59,264 nucleotides of DNA, from assembly GCA_010692635.1 (NCBI GenBank), contig JAAHGL010000011.1, positions 1 through 59,264 on the forward strand. Direction: 5' to 3'. Position numbers and translations under genes: made by a program. The stretch comes from Symploca sp. SIO2C1 (GTDB taxonomy: Bacteria > Cyanobacteriota > Cyanobacteriia > Cyanobacteriales > Coleofasciculaceae). Positions 42,072-49,976 of this stretch are shown here, piece after piece (positions within the stretch are counted from its first letter, which is position 1; each line of letters starts with the position of its first letter). The notes under the pieces are model-generated. The model saw only the letters and a list, made by a program, of their open reading frames with translations, had not been told where the DNA came from and searched no databases.

Positions 42072-43205
42072 ATGGTCAAACCAGTGAGGTTTGCCTCAGG
42101 AATGGAAACCTTACATCGACAAGGGGTAGAGATATTTGTGGAGATGGGACCAGAGCCAATTTTGCTGGGTATGGGACAGGATTGTTTACCATCTGAGTAT
42201 GGAACCTGGCTACCGACATTACAGCGAGAGCACAGCGATTGGCAAGGAGTGCTTCAGGCTTTGGGGCAATTATATGTCCAGGGTGTGGCGATCGATTGGG
42301 AGAGCTACCATCGCGACTCCGGCTATAGTTCAGTTGGCTTGCCTACCTATCCTTGGCAGCGAGAACGCTATTGGATTGACGTAGAACAAAAACAACCTCT
42401 GCGGCAATCTGGCATACAGGTTGAAGAGGTTAAAGTGAAGCATACTCCAGAGATACCTAATCTCTGGATTAAATGTCCCCAACCCAATCCGCAAGCGAAT
42501 TTACGCCTATTTTGCCTGCCTTATGCAGGAGGTGGAGCATCGATTTTTCATCTCTGGCATCGAGAATTGCCATCAAATGTAGAGCTTTGTCCCATTGAGC
42601 TACCTGGAAGAGAAAATCGCATTAAAGAAAAGCCAATTGACAATCTTGAAATTCTGACAGAGAAATTAGTCGAAGTTTTGCTGCAACATTTAGATAAGCC
42701 ATTTGCGCTCTTTGGTCATAGTATGGGAGCACTAATTGTTTATGAACTAGCGAGGAAACTTCAACAAAAAAACGTCAGTCCAGCTTATCTATTTGTATCA
42801 GGTCGTCAGGCTCCTAACGAACCTGAATTCTATCCACCGTTTTATTTTTTACCTGATGCGGAATTTATTGAAAGGTTAACTAAGATTTACCCGAATATAC
42901 CAGATGCAGTCCTCAAAGAAGAAGAACTCATGCAGTTGTTCTTGCCTGTCTTGCGAGCAGACATGACTTTAGCACAAACATATAGCAGTTCCCAAGTCGA
43001 GCCTCTTGATTGTCCCATTTTTGCTTTGGGTAGTCTTGAAGATGAGGAAGCTAGTTATGAGCGTCTTGTTAGTTGGCGTGAGTACACCCGTTCGTCATTT
43101 TCAGTACAGACATTTCCAGGTGGACATTTCTATCTGAATGAAAATAGACAACCCTTGTTGCAGTTCATATCTCAAACTTTACAAGACTATAGCAATCCTA
43201 TTTGA
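42072..43205 (+). CDS. PKS-C, second fragment: AT C-terminus and type II-like thioesterase
   Basis: The frame is open from just after the element (TGSEENILPTDPEYW); the first ATG is 42072. Residues 1-100 are the AT end (VRFASGMETLHRQGVEIFVEMGPEPILLGMG) and the post-AT linker ending in [14 protein letters not shown]. From residue 130 it is a thioesterase of the GrsT/RifR type: WIKCPQPNPQANLRLFCLPYAGGGAS, nucleophile Ser in GHSMGALIVYELA, and the final His in FPGGHFYL. No DH, KR, methyltransferase or ACP lies between linker and thioesterase, so either a further in-frame deletion joined them or the module was always unusual. The TE part itself looks intact. Confidence 0.85.
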   Translation: MVKPVRFASGMETLHRQGVEIFVEMGPEPILLGMGQDCLPSEYGTWLPTLQREHSDWQGVLQALGQLYVQGVAIDWESYHRDSGYSSVGLPTYPWQRERYWIDVEQKQPLRQSGIQVEEVKVKHTPEIPNLWIKCPQPNPQANLRLFCLPYAGGGASIFHLWHRELPSNVELCPIELPGRENRIKEKPIDNLEILTEKLVEVLLQHLDKPFALFGHSMGALIVYELARKLQQKNVSPAYLFVSGRQAPNEPEFYPPFYFLPDAEFIERLTKIYPNIPDAVLKEEELMQLFLPVLRADMTLAQTYSSSQVEPLDCPIFALGSLEDEEASYERLVSWREYTRSSFSVQTFPGGHFYLNENRQPLLQFISQTLQDYSNPI

Positions 43206-43206
43206 G

Positions 43207-43647
43207 CTATCCTTTCCCTAAAACTCGCAAAAATTCTAGGGGGAGTCCATCAATATCAGCAATAAAAGCAACTTCGTAGACGTGATTTCCAATGATCTGT
43301 TGAGTAGGTTCCAGGAGAACTTTCAGTGGTTGAAACTGATCGGGATTTTTACTGGAAGCCTCATCAAATTTATTTTGCAGGGATTCTAACCAGGTTGGAA
43401 GATCTGTAGGAGTATCAGTTAACTCAAAAGACAAATGGTAGTATCCTACATAATGTTCATCACCAAAAGCATCGGGGGCAGGTTTGGGTTCCGGAATTTG
43501 GATCAGTTCGATACGTCCACCTAGTCCCTCCATCCAACAGGCTAGCGTTATCCCGGTGGTAAAGCGTTCAGAAACAGTAAATCCCAATTGTTCGTAGAAA
43601 GCGATCGCGCGGTGAATGTTCGCTGTACGAATCGAAGCATGATGCAT
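43207..43647 (-). CDS. VOC (glyoxalase/bleomycin-resistance) family protein
   Basis: About 146 aa from MHHASIRT; the longer frame adds 19 residues. The HHASIRTANIHRAIAFYEQLGF opening and EVAFIADIDGLPLEFL ending are characteristic of vicinal-oxygen-chelate domains, with possible metal ligands His at the start and Glu at the end. The exact reaction is unknown. It follows the zinc-ribbon gene on the same strand and meets PKS-C tail to tail, one base apart. Confidence 0.82.
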   Translation of the reverse strand: MHHASIRTANIHRAIAFYEQLGFTVSERFTTGITLACWMEGLGGRIELIQIPEPKPAPDAFGDEHYVGYYHLSFELTDTPTDLPTWLESLQNKFDEASSKNPDQFQPLKVLLEPTQQIIGNHVYEVAFIADIDGLPLEFLRVLGKG

Positions 43648-43663
43648 TGGTTTGTTGTTAGTC

Positions 43664-44173
43664 TTACTCAAATAGACGGAAGTAGGGATAGCGTACAGGA
43701 ACACCTGGTTCTTTTTCTAGATCGAAATTGATCACCTCCCAGCAACTGTCTGCTTCCGGTTCGGGGCTAAATTCCACCGGTAAACCATAAAGCCTAGGTT
43801 GTGCAGGCTCTGAGTTACCACGCCAAGGAGTGCTACGCTCTAAGTAGGAACTGACTAAATCCCGATAACGACTAGCAATAATCACTCGTGTCGCTCGGTA
43901 ACCTTGTGTATAGAGTTTGTCTAGAGCTTCATGAATCTCAAAACGAATTCCATCGGGATGGGTGTGCTGGCGATACCATTTATCTTTCCACCGACGCCAG
44001 TGACGCCCTGACTGTAAATGAACCAATTCACCCGTTTTTGGGTTGGCCTCAAAGGCACCATGGCGAGGACACAGATAAGTATCTGTCAGTGTCAATGCCT
44101 GAATTACTTGGTGGCAGTGAGGACACTGAATCTCCGAACCAAATATGGGATACTGTGAACCTGAATTAATCAT
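43664..44173 (-). CDS. Conserved cyanobacterial zinc-ribbon protein (TIGR02652-like)
   Basis: About 169 aa from MINSGSQYPIFG; the longer frame to 44242 is less likely. The N-terminal zinc ribbon has C-P-H-C-H near residue 15 and a C-P-R-H pair near 35, then GAFEANPKTGELVHLQSGRHWRRW and a helical C-terminal part. I recall this as a family restricted to cyanobacteria, with no known function. Divergently transcribed from the carbonic anhydrase-like gene. Confidence 0.65.
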   Translation of the reverse strand: MINSGSQYPIFGSEIQCPHCHQVIQALTLTDTYLCPRHGAFEANPKTGELVHLQSGRHWRRWKDKWYRQHTHPDGIRFEIHEALDKLYTQGYRATRVIIASRYRDLVSSYLERSTPWRGNSEPAQPRLYGLPVEFSPEPEADSCWEVINFDLEKEPGVPVRYPYFRLFE

Positions 44174-44275
44174 CAAGTACTTATCTGTGTTTTTAGCATG
44201 TGTACTCGTATCTATGGCTTTTTTATTATAGAATACACTCACTATCCCCGTGTGTGGTGATATCTATCCATAATC

Positions 44276-44815
44276 GTGAATCATTTTAATCAATCCTTAT
44301 TGTCAACTACCTATTGGCCTACCCCTGACTTATCTCAAGCTGCTTTTATTGCTCCAAATGCAGTGGTTATGGGTCAGGTGTTGCTAGCAGCAGGAGTCAG
44401 CATCTGGTATGGTGCTGTTGCGCGGGGAGATGTGGAGCGCATTGAAATTGGTGAACGAACTAATATTCAGGATGGGGCGATTTTACACGGAGATCCCGGT
44501 AAGCCAACAATTCTAGAAGATCATATCACCGTTGGTCATCGTGCTGTGATTCATTCTGCTTATATTGAACGAGGTTGTCTGATTGGTATTGGTGCTGTTG
44601 TGCTAGATGGTGTCAGAGTCGGTACAGGTAGCATTGTTGGTGCTGGAGCTGTAGTTACAAAGGATGTTCCACCATTTTCCCTTGTCGCTGGAGTTCCAGC
44701 TAAACAATTGCGAGATATTTCTGAAGCCGAGGCAGCTGAACTTGTTGAACATGCCAAAGCATATGAGAAGCTAGCTCTCGTACATGCAGGAAAAGGAACT
44801 GATTTAGGCTTCTAG
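44276..44815 (+). CDS. Gamma-carbonic anhydrase-like left-handed beta-helix protein
   Basis: 179 aa of hexapeptide repeats ([97 protein letters not shown]). His in [12 protein letters not shown] and IHSA give the three zinc positions expected for gamma-class enzymes. Whether it hydrates CO2 or has another role is not shown. Confidence 0.9.
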   Translation: MNHFNQSLLSTTYWPTPDLSQAAFIAPNAVVMGQVLLAAGVSIWYGAVARGDVERIEIGERTNIQDGAILHGDPGKPTILEDHITVGHRAVIHSAYIERGCLIGIGAVVLDGVRVGTGSIVGAGAVVTKDVPPFSLVAGVPAKQLRDISEAEAAELVEHAKAYEKLALVHAGKGTDLGF

Positions 44816-45249
44816 AGGAATATCACTTCGTTTTGTGCTGTGTGATACTTATATGTAGGCTGATTAGATGAACTATTATCAGCTTCTAATTGATAAATTC
44901 TTGTTCTTTCAGTATCTGCTTTTAAGTTCATGGTTTGACTTAAAGTTTTAAATCCCTTCTTAGTTATGACAATATCAATATCATCTCTTTGAGGAATTTC
45001 GACACGAGCATAACCCAGATCATTAGTCCATCTCGGTTCTGGTGCGCCATCAAAAATAAACTGTATTTTTGCTCCTTCTACAGGTTGTTTTTGCTCTGTT
45101 TGTACAACAAAGTCAACTTGTATTGGATTATCTATTTTAGGAATGTCAGAGCCATTAAAACTATAACCAGTCACTAATGCTATTACTAAGGCAACCAAAA
45201 ACAATCCAAATTTAACTTGGTCAGGTAAGTTATTCACAAAGCTCTGCAT
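44812..45249 (-). CDS. Membrane-anchored protein with a carboxypeptidase-regulatory-like domain
   Basis: 145 aa from ATG 45249, which is preceded by AAGGAG; a GTG six codons upstream would place the ribosome site inside the gene. One membrane segment ([18 protein letters not shown]) is followed by a beta domain ([45 protein letters not shown]) nearly identical to that of the next gene. Probably exposed outside the cytoplasmic membrane. Function unknown. It overlaps the end of the upstream plus-strand gene by 4 bp, tail to tail. Confidence 0.75.
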   Translation of the reverse strand: MQSFVNNLPDQVKFGLFLVALVIALVTGYSFNGSDIPKIDNPIQVDFVVQTEQKQPVEGAKIQFIFDGAPEPRWTNDLGYARVEIPQRDDIDIVITKKGFKTLSQTMNLKADTERTRIYQLEADNSSSNQPTYKYHTAQNEVIFL

Positions 45250-45332
45250 AATACTCCTTGGTATCACTTTTATACTTAATCTTTAGTTGTGGAAACTAAA
45301 ATGATGAATTGTTAGTTTTTACTTGAAGATAA

Positions 45333-46112
45333 CTATTTTTCTAGCAGGTCATCCACCAATTTTGTGCCATTGGGAACAAATACTTGTAAACGGACAAAAT
45401 CTGGATCACCTGGCTGCCATATTACTTGATACTTATATTGTCCATTCTTCCAAGTATATATTTTACGATTATTATTGCCGGAAACTTGAGGATTTGTAAG
45501 CCTAAGTGAATCTCCAGTGGAAATTTCTGTTCCTTTGTAATGATACACATTGTTTTCATATGATAAATCCAATAACCATCTATTACCTTTAAAGTGACCT
45601 AATGGTCTTGTTAACGTATGTCCATTTTCACTATTCGGTAGAATACCTGGTGGTTTCTTTGGTTCTATACCGGGGTACGGATATATAATAATCGGATTAC
45701 CTTCTCCAGCAGATTTTGAATTATCAGAAATTTCTTCTTTCTCTAGTCTATAAGTTCTCGTTCTACGAGGATCTGCTTTTAAGTTCATTGTTTTATTTAA
45801 AGTTTTAAATCCCTCCTTAGTTATGTCAACATCAATATCATCTCTTTGAGGAATTTCGACACGAGCATAACCCTCATCATTAGTCCATCTAGTTTCTGGC
45901 GGACCATCAAATGTAAATTGTATTTTTGCTCCTTCTATAAATTCTCCTTGCTCCGTCTTCACAATCAACTCAACTTCAATGGTTTTAGGTGAAGATGAAG
46001 GTAAAATCCTCTCTAGTATATTAGACATGAATGGAGTACAGCCAGCTACTAACACTAGAGCGAAACTACTTATAGTAAGCGACATGAACCTATTCCCATG
46101 AGACAATTTCAT
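45333..46112 (-). CDS. Lipoprotein paralogous to the downstream gene
   Basis: 259 aa. Signal sequence with a lipobox (LVLVAGC, Cys at residue 25), so lipid anchored. Residues 45-125 share the beta domain with the downstream protein ([35 protein letters not shown] is almost the same). A Pro-rich hinge (PYPGIEPKKPPG) leads to a C-terminal domain of about 95 residues not present in the paralog. The pair looks like a tandem duplication with a gain or loss of the tail. Function unknown. Confidence 0.75.
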   Translation of the reverse strand: MKLSHGNRFMSLTISSFALVLVAGCTPFMSNILERILPSSSPKTIEVELIVKTEQGEFIEGAKIQFTFDGPPETRWTNDEGYARVEIPQRDDIDVDITKEGFKTLNKTMNLKADPRRTRTYRLEKEEISDNSKSAGEGNPIIIYPYPGIEPKKPPGILPNSENGHTLTRPLGHFKGNRWLLDLSYENNVYHYKGTEISTGDSLRLTNPQVSGNNNRKIYTWKNGQYKYQVIWQPGDPDFVRLQVFVPNGTKLVDDLLEK

Positions 46113-46177
46113 TATAAAAACCTGGAGAATAACTTATTTGCGTAAGTTTAGTACTTAATCTTTTGCAGTAGAAACTA

Positions 46178-46277
46178 ACTAGTGCAACAAGGCGGAAAGC
46201 AGAAGGAAAGAAAGCTTGTATGGAAAGCTTTTTAACCCTTTTTCACACTTTGATTATTTCCGTCGCGCTGCACTAGT
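46178..46277. mobile_element. 100-bp MITE-like element with ACTAGTGCA ends
   Basis: Terminal inverted repeats ACTAGTGCA / TGCACTAGT, extending imperfectly another 12 bp (8 of 12 match, ending CGGAAA). No frame inside. Only one full copy is in the window, so this is a structural call only; a TTGCACTAGTGCAA palindrome near 53236 shares the core. Confidence 0.45.
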
Positions 46278-46559
46278 GAGAAAACTCTGAATAAAGAAGA
46301 AAAATTTACAGGATAATCATGTATTCAAGGCAAGTTATAATAAATAACTTTGCGTTGAATACCTCCTTTCTCTTGTCATAATTTTTCTCCCCTGCTCTGA
46401 AATTCCCTGGTTTCTAATGCTTTCAGAACAATGGATAGTAATCTCTAATTATTTTTAAAGTTACCCAATAATCCCATTGGGTGGTTGAGCACCAAAACGT
46501 TGCATGGTAATTAGTTAAGAAAAAGCATATCTCTCAGATTTACAAATATCTATAATCAA

Positions 46560-46935
46560 ATCTGCTTTCTTCCTGATGATGGTCTATTTAATTTTTTCCT
46601 ACCTTGGCTTTTGCTTCTGCTAGCCTCTGCTCAATTTCACGCATCCTCTGATTGAAAGAAATTTTCGATGCACATCCTAAGTTTTGAGCTAAGGCAGCAA
46701 TCATAACCTCAAATTGGGTTGTAACATTTTTAGCACCCGGCTTTTTGTACTTTTACCCAATCGAGATCGCGCCATAACTGCGAACATGCTTTGATTTTTT
46801 TCAGTGTAGCACGGCGTTATCGGGAAATGGCAACCCAGATTCAGCACACTAAAGTACAATACTATGAATTTCGGCTGTTTGGAGATTTTGCTTTTGCGAT
46901 CGCCTACAACAACAACGTAAGTAAAGTATAAAAAG
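46560..46935. pseudogene. Possible gene remnants between the lipoprotein and psbY
   Basis: On the minus strand about 46597-46780 reads PGAKNVTTQFEVMIAALAQN, then LGCASKISFNQRMREIEQRL and AEAKAKVGKN before a stop, without a good start, and an ATG just upstream (MARSRLGKSTKSR) is in another frame. On the plus strand 46800-46931 reads VARRYREMATQIQHTKVQYY, FEFRLFGDFAFAIAYN-like, then a stop. Both look protein-like but too short and broken to be genes. The rest of 46113-47311 holds the MITE, (AATGAGT) heptamers at 47065-47093 and CTCCTGCC repeats near 47130. Confidence 0.35.
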
Positions 46936-47311
46936 TTACTCTTATTTAAGAGTAAATTACGAATAAACCGATACTAAAAATGAGGTATGGAGAACACTAC
47001 TGCTCTCGATGACATAATTTCTTCAGAGGGGTGAGGTGAAAAAAGGAGTGGGAGAGCTTTTTTGAGTAATGAGTAATGAGTAATGAGTAATGAGTGAAGA
47101 AACTTTTGTCAAATTCTCTTCCCTCCTGCCTCCTGCCCTCTGCCTCCTGCCTTGTTTCTGAAGAGCCTCCGTCAGCAAGAATCATCCACACTCTATGGAT
47201 AATGGGTATCAATAAGCAAATGTTCTGTGGTAAATCGCGCCAATTTGCTTAAAAATAGAAAAATGAGAAAAAGTCAAAAAACTTTAATCCTTAAAGGAGG
47301 AAACTAAAAAC

Positions 47312-47431
47312 ATGGATTGGCGTATATTGATAGTTGCGTTGCCCCTACTCCTAGCCCTAGGCTGGGTAGCATTCAATATTGGTGCTCTTGCCTTGCAACA
47401 AGTTCAGGGCTTTCTAGATAAATCTGAATAA
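47312..47431 (+). CDS. psbY: Photosystem II protein PsbY
   Basis: 39 aa: MDWRILIVALPLLLALGWVA is a single membrane helix, followed by FNIGALALQQVQGFLDKSE. Length, the MDWR start and the NIGALAL motif are those of PsbY, a small subunit at the edge of photosystem II near cytochrome b559, in the thylakoid membrane. AAAGGAGG lies 11 bases before the ATG. A strong hairpin follows. This gene is absent from a list of longer frames because of its size. Confidence 0.93.
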   Translation: MDWRILIVALPLLLALGWVAFNIGALALQQVQGFLDKSE

Positions 47432-47482
47432 ATAAATCCTCTAAGAGTACTGGAGCCTACAGTACTGGAAAGGATAAACAAG

Positions 47483-47520
47483 CCAGCTGTCATATAACTT
47501 GGGTGGACAGCTGGTTTAAT
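47483..47520 (+). terminator. Hairpin terminator after psbY
   Basis: CCAGCTGTC (47483-47491) pairs with GACAGCTGG (47506-47514), a perfect 9-bp stem with a 14-base loop, followed by TTTAAT. It is 52 bp past the psbY stop. The T-run is short, so efficiency is uncertain. Confidence 0.6.
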
Positions 47521-47526
47521 GATGTT

Positions 47527-47660
47527 TAATTAGGGTTTGCTGCATAAGTGTGGAAGCTATGCCAAACATCGATTTGAAGCATTTTTGTGCCTTAGGAGTG
47601 CCGTGGAAATTGTATCGATGGGCTCCAGAAACCTTGCACTTTCATGGGAAATCCCTGGGT
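47527..47660. mobile_element. Degenerate IS-end/MITE-like element, copy 2
   Basis: AGGGTTTGCTGCATAAGTGTGGAAGCTATG at the left and AAACCTTGCACTTTCATGGGAAAT at the right match the element at 35605-35735 at both ends with similar spacing. No frame inside. It is located between the psbY terminator and the exporter gene. Confidence 0.5.
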
Positions 47661-47757
47661 AACCTTGGGGAATACAAGTGCTCAAAACGAGGATAAATGC
47701 TTAATTCCTTCTGACTTGTTACTTTTTACTTGTTACTTGTTACTTATTCAGTAATCC

Positions 47758-49401
47758 CTAATTATTGTTGCCTCCGAAACCTTCAACGAAACCCTGGAAG
47801 ACATTAAATATACCCAATATGTTGCTGAGGGGGTCTAAAATCTGACCTACGGTATCTGTAAAGGAAGTCAGTCCAGAACGATTGATCACGATGATATCAT
47901 CAGGGCGCAGAGGAGGATTGGTTTCCTCATTGACTCCTGCTTCAAAATCTACCGATATTTTCCGCTTTTCTACTGTGCCATTGCGGTTGAGGCGAATCAA
48001 CTCTACAGAACCGCGATTAGCACGAACTTCATCAAATCCCCCAGCTGCTAAAATTGCGTCATTCAAAGGAGCATTTGGTCTAATTTCTACTACCCCAGGG
48101 CTGTCTACTTCTCCAACCACATTTACCTGGATAATATCAGGAGCAAAACTCGAATCAGCTAACTCAGTTACCTCATCGGCAAAAGGCTCTTGAGCTGTAG
48201 GTATTACCACCAAGTCACCTTCTTGCAACAGAATATTTTGAGAGAAGTCACCTCCTTTCAACAGTTGCCACAAATCAACATTAATCACTTGCTGTGAGCC
48301 GCTTTTCGTTAGCCGTTGTACCTGAATATTACGCATATCTGCTAATTGGGTAACACCCCCAGCAGCTTGGAGAGCTTGGGCAACTCTTGGTGGGTCACCA
48401 GGTCCTCCACCTGTAGCGACAGCATCAGTGGTTCCTGAGACGATATAAGGTCCTGGGCGCTCGACTTCTCCAGTAACTGCAATCTTAACAGGTCTGGTTT
48501 CTTCTGGTGAAAAGCTGGCAGTTGCCAACAGGGTATTCTCCACTGTATCCACACTAGTAGTGGCAGGGATAAAAATTTCGTCTCCATCCCTCAAACTAAT
48601 ATCTTGGCTCAGATTGCCGTTCTGGAACAACTCCCAGAGATTGACATTACAAGGGGCAGCATTACGGCGTCGGATGCGCACCTCACGAACTGCTGAGGCA
48701 CGGGTAATACCTCCGGCTAGGTTAATAGCTTCGGTTACCTTAGGAAAATTGTTCTCATCAGTCAGAGGTATGGTGTAAGAACCAGGACGATTTATTTCCC
48801 CTGCTAGGGCAATAGTCATGGGACGTGCAGCTACCAGTGTTAGGGTAACCAGAGGTCTTTTAATATAGCGAGCGTATCGACTGGTAATTTCTGCATTGGC
48901 AGCGGGGATGCTTAATCCCTGAACAGAGATACTACCAATCACCGGCAAGTTGAGCCTACCATCCACTAGTACTTCAAACTCACCACTGTATTCGGGAACA
49001 TCAAAGACATCCACACGGAGTTGATCCCCTGCTCCGAGCAGATAAGCTTTTTCGACTGGTGCTGTATTAATGCCAGTGGAGTTGACAGCTACACAAGCTG
49101 GCAATTGTCTCACCGGTACTGTGTTAATTCCAGTGGAAGTGGCAGGATCACGAAGTGGTAATGCTGATGGTGAAGGACTATTACTTCCACCGATAGGGTT
49201 TGGTTCAGGAACTGGTAATTGTATCGGTGTTTCTGTGTTAACTTCAGCGGGAGGGATGGGGATAAAAGTAGGAAGTTGCGCTTTTACTGGAGCAGGTATA
49301 ATGGCAAGAATACTTAGTAAAATTACACTAGTAAGTGGTTGAGTTAGCTGTTTTTGGGAAGTGCTACGATTGATTATCGTATAATACAATTTACTGTCCA
49401 T
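47758..49401 (-). CDS. Wza-like polysaccharide export protein with SLBB domains
   Basis: 547 aa. The N-terminus has a signal-like hydrophobic stretch (LTSVILLSILAIIPAPVKA) and a Pro-rich spacer holding a small tandem duplication (STGINTVPV / STGINTAPV). The poly-export domain starts at YLLGAGDQLRVDVFDVPEYSGEFEVLVDGRLNLPVIGSISVQG. Three SLBB domains follow (GEINRPGSYTI, GEVERPGPYIV, GEVDSPGVVEI). Acts in the periplasm or outer membrane to export exopolysaccharide. No other export genes adjoin it. Confidence 0.9.
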   Translation of the reverse strand: MDSKLYYTIINRSTSQKQLTQPLTSVILLSILAIIPAPVKAQLPTFIPIPPAEVNTETPIQLPVPEPNPIGGSNSPSPSALPLRDPATSTGINTVPVRQLPACVAVNSTGINTAPVEKAYLLGAGDQLRVDVFDVPEYSGEFEVLVDGRLNLPVIGSISVQGLSIPAANAEITSRYARYIKRPLVTLTLVAARPMTIALAGEINRPGSYTIPLTDENNFPKVTEAINLAGGITRASAVREVRIRRRNAAPCNVNLWELFQNGNLSQDISLRDGDEIFIPATTSVDTVENTLLATASFSPEETRPVKIAVTGEVERPGPYIVSGTTDAVATGGGPGDPPRVAQALQAAGGVTQLADMRNIQVQRLTKSGSQQVINVDLWQLLKGGDFSQNILLQEGDLVVIPTAQEPFADEVTELADSSFAPDIIQVNVVGEVDSPGVVEIRPNAPLNDAILAAGGFDEVRANRGSVELIRLNRNGTVEKRKISVDFEAGVNEETNPPLRPDDIIVINRSGLTSFTDTVGQILDPLSNILGIFNVFQGFVEGFGGNNN

Positions 49402-49576
49402 AAATAAAATCCATCCACTTTTTGGACTCGACCTGTTGGTTTAACTCTCCAAATCTATGTAGTTTCCTAGATTCAGAGCAATTATTTTATTTGTTTATTT
49501 AGATGTCCTTAAATAACCATACAAGGGTTGAGATTACGAGTCAGGATATTTTGATGAATTCATCAGGAATAATCGC

Positions 49577-49750
49577 TAATGAGTAATAAGTAATAAGTAA
49601 TAAGTAATAAGTAAAGAGTTTATTGTGGCTTACTGAATAAGTCCTTGGGTCAAGTTGAGGAGGGAAAACTAGCCTATGAAAACAAGCCCCTACGATGGGT
49701 ACATTCTTTCCTAGAAATCACCTAAGTGCTGTTGAATTATTCAGCAAGCT
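49577..49750. repeat. TAATAAG heptamers and an inverted-repeat element
   Basis: 49577-49612 is (TAATAAG)n. 49627-49640 (GGCTTACTGAATAA) and 49737-49750 (TTATTCAGCAAGCT) are inverted (12 of 14 bases), bounding a 124-bp unit without a frame. The same TTGCTGAATAAGTC end occurs singly at 7230 and, inverted, near 51320. Otherwise 49402-49754 contains nothing gene-like. Confidence 0.6.
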
Positions 49751-49754
49751 CTAA

Positions 49755-49976
49755 CTAACCGCCACCAACAATAGTAACAATTTCAATTTTATCCCCCTCT
49801 TGAACCTGAGTTTGTGACCAAAACTGTCGATGAAGAATTTCACCATTGTATTCCACTGCTAAGAGGCGTGGGTTTAAGCCTAGCTGTTCTAAGAGTTGGG
49901 GTAACTGAGTTGAACTCGAACAGCTATGAACTTCACCATTAACTTGAAGAGTGATTTGCTTAGATTGGTTATTCAT
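49755..49976 (-). CDS. thiS: Sulfur carrier protein ThiS
   Basis: About 73 aa from MNNQSKQITLQVNG. Ubiquitin-like fold ending IEIVTIVGGG, the C-terminal Gly-Gly that is adenylated and thiocarboxylated to deliver sulfur for the thiazole of thiamine. It overlaps the end of thiE by 8 bp, so the two are co-translated. Confidence 0.92.
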   Translation of the reverse strand: MNNQSKQITLQVNGEVHSCSSSTQLPQLLEQLGLNPRLLAVEYNGEILHRQFWSQTQVQEGDKIEIVTIVGGG

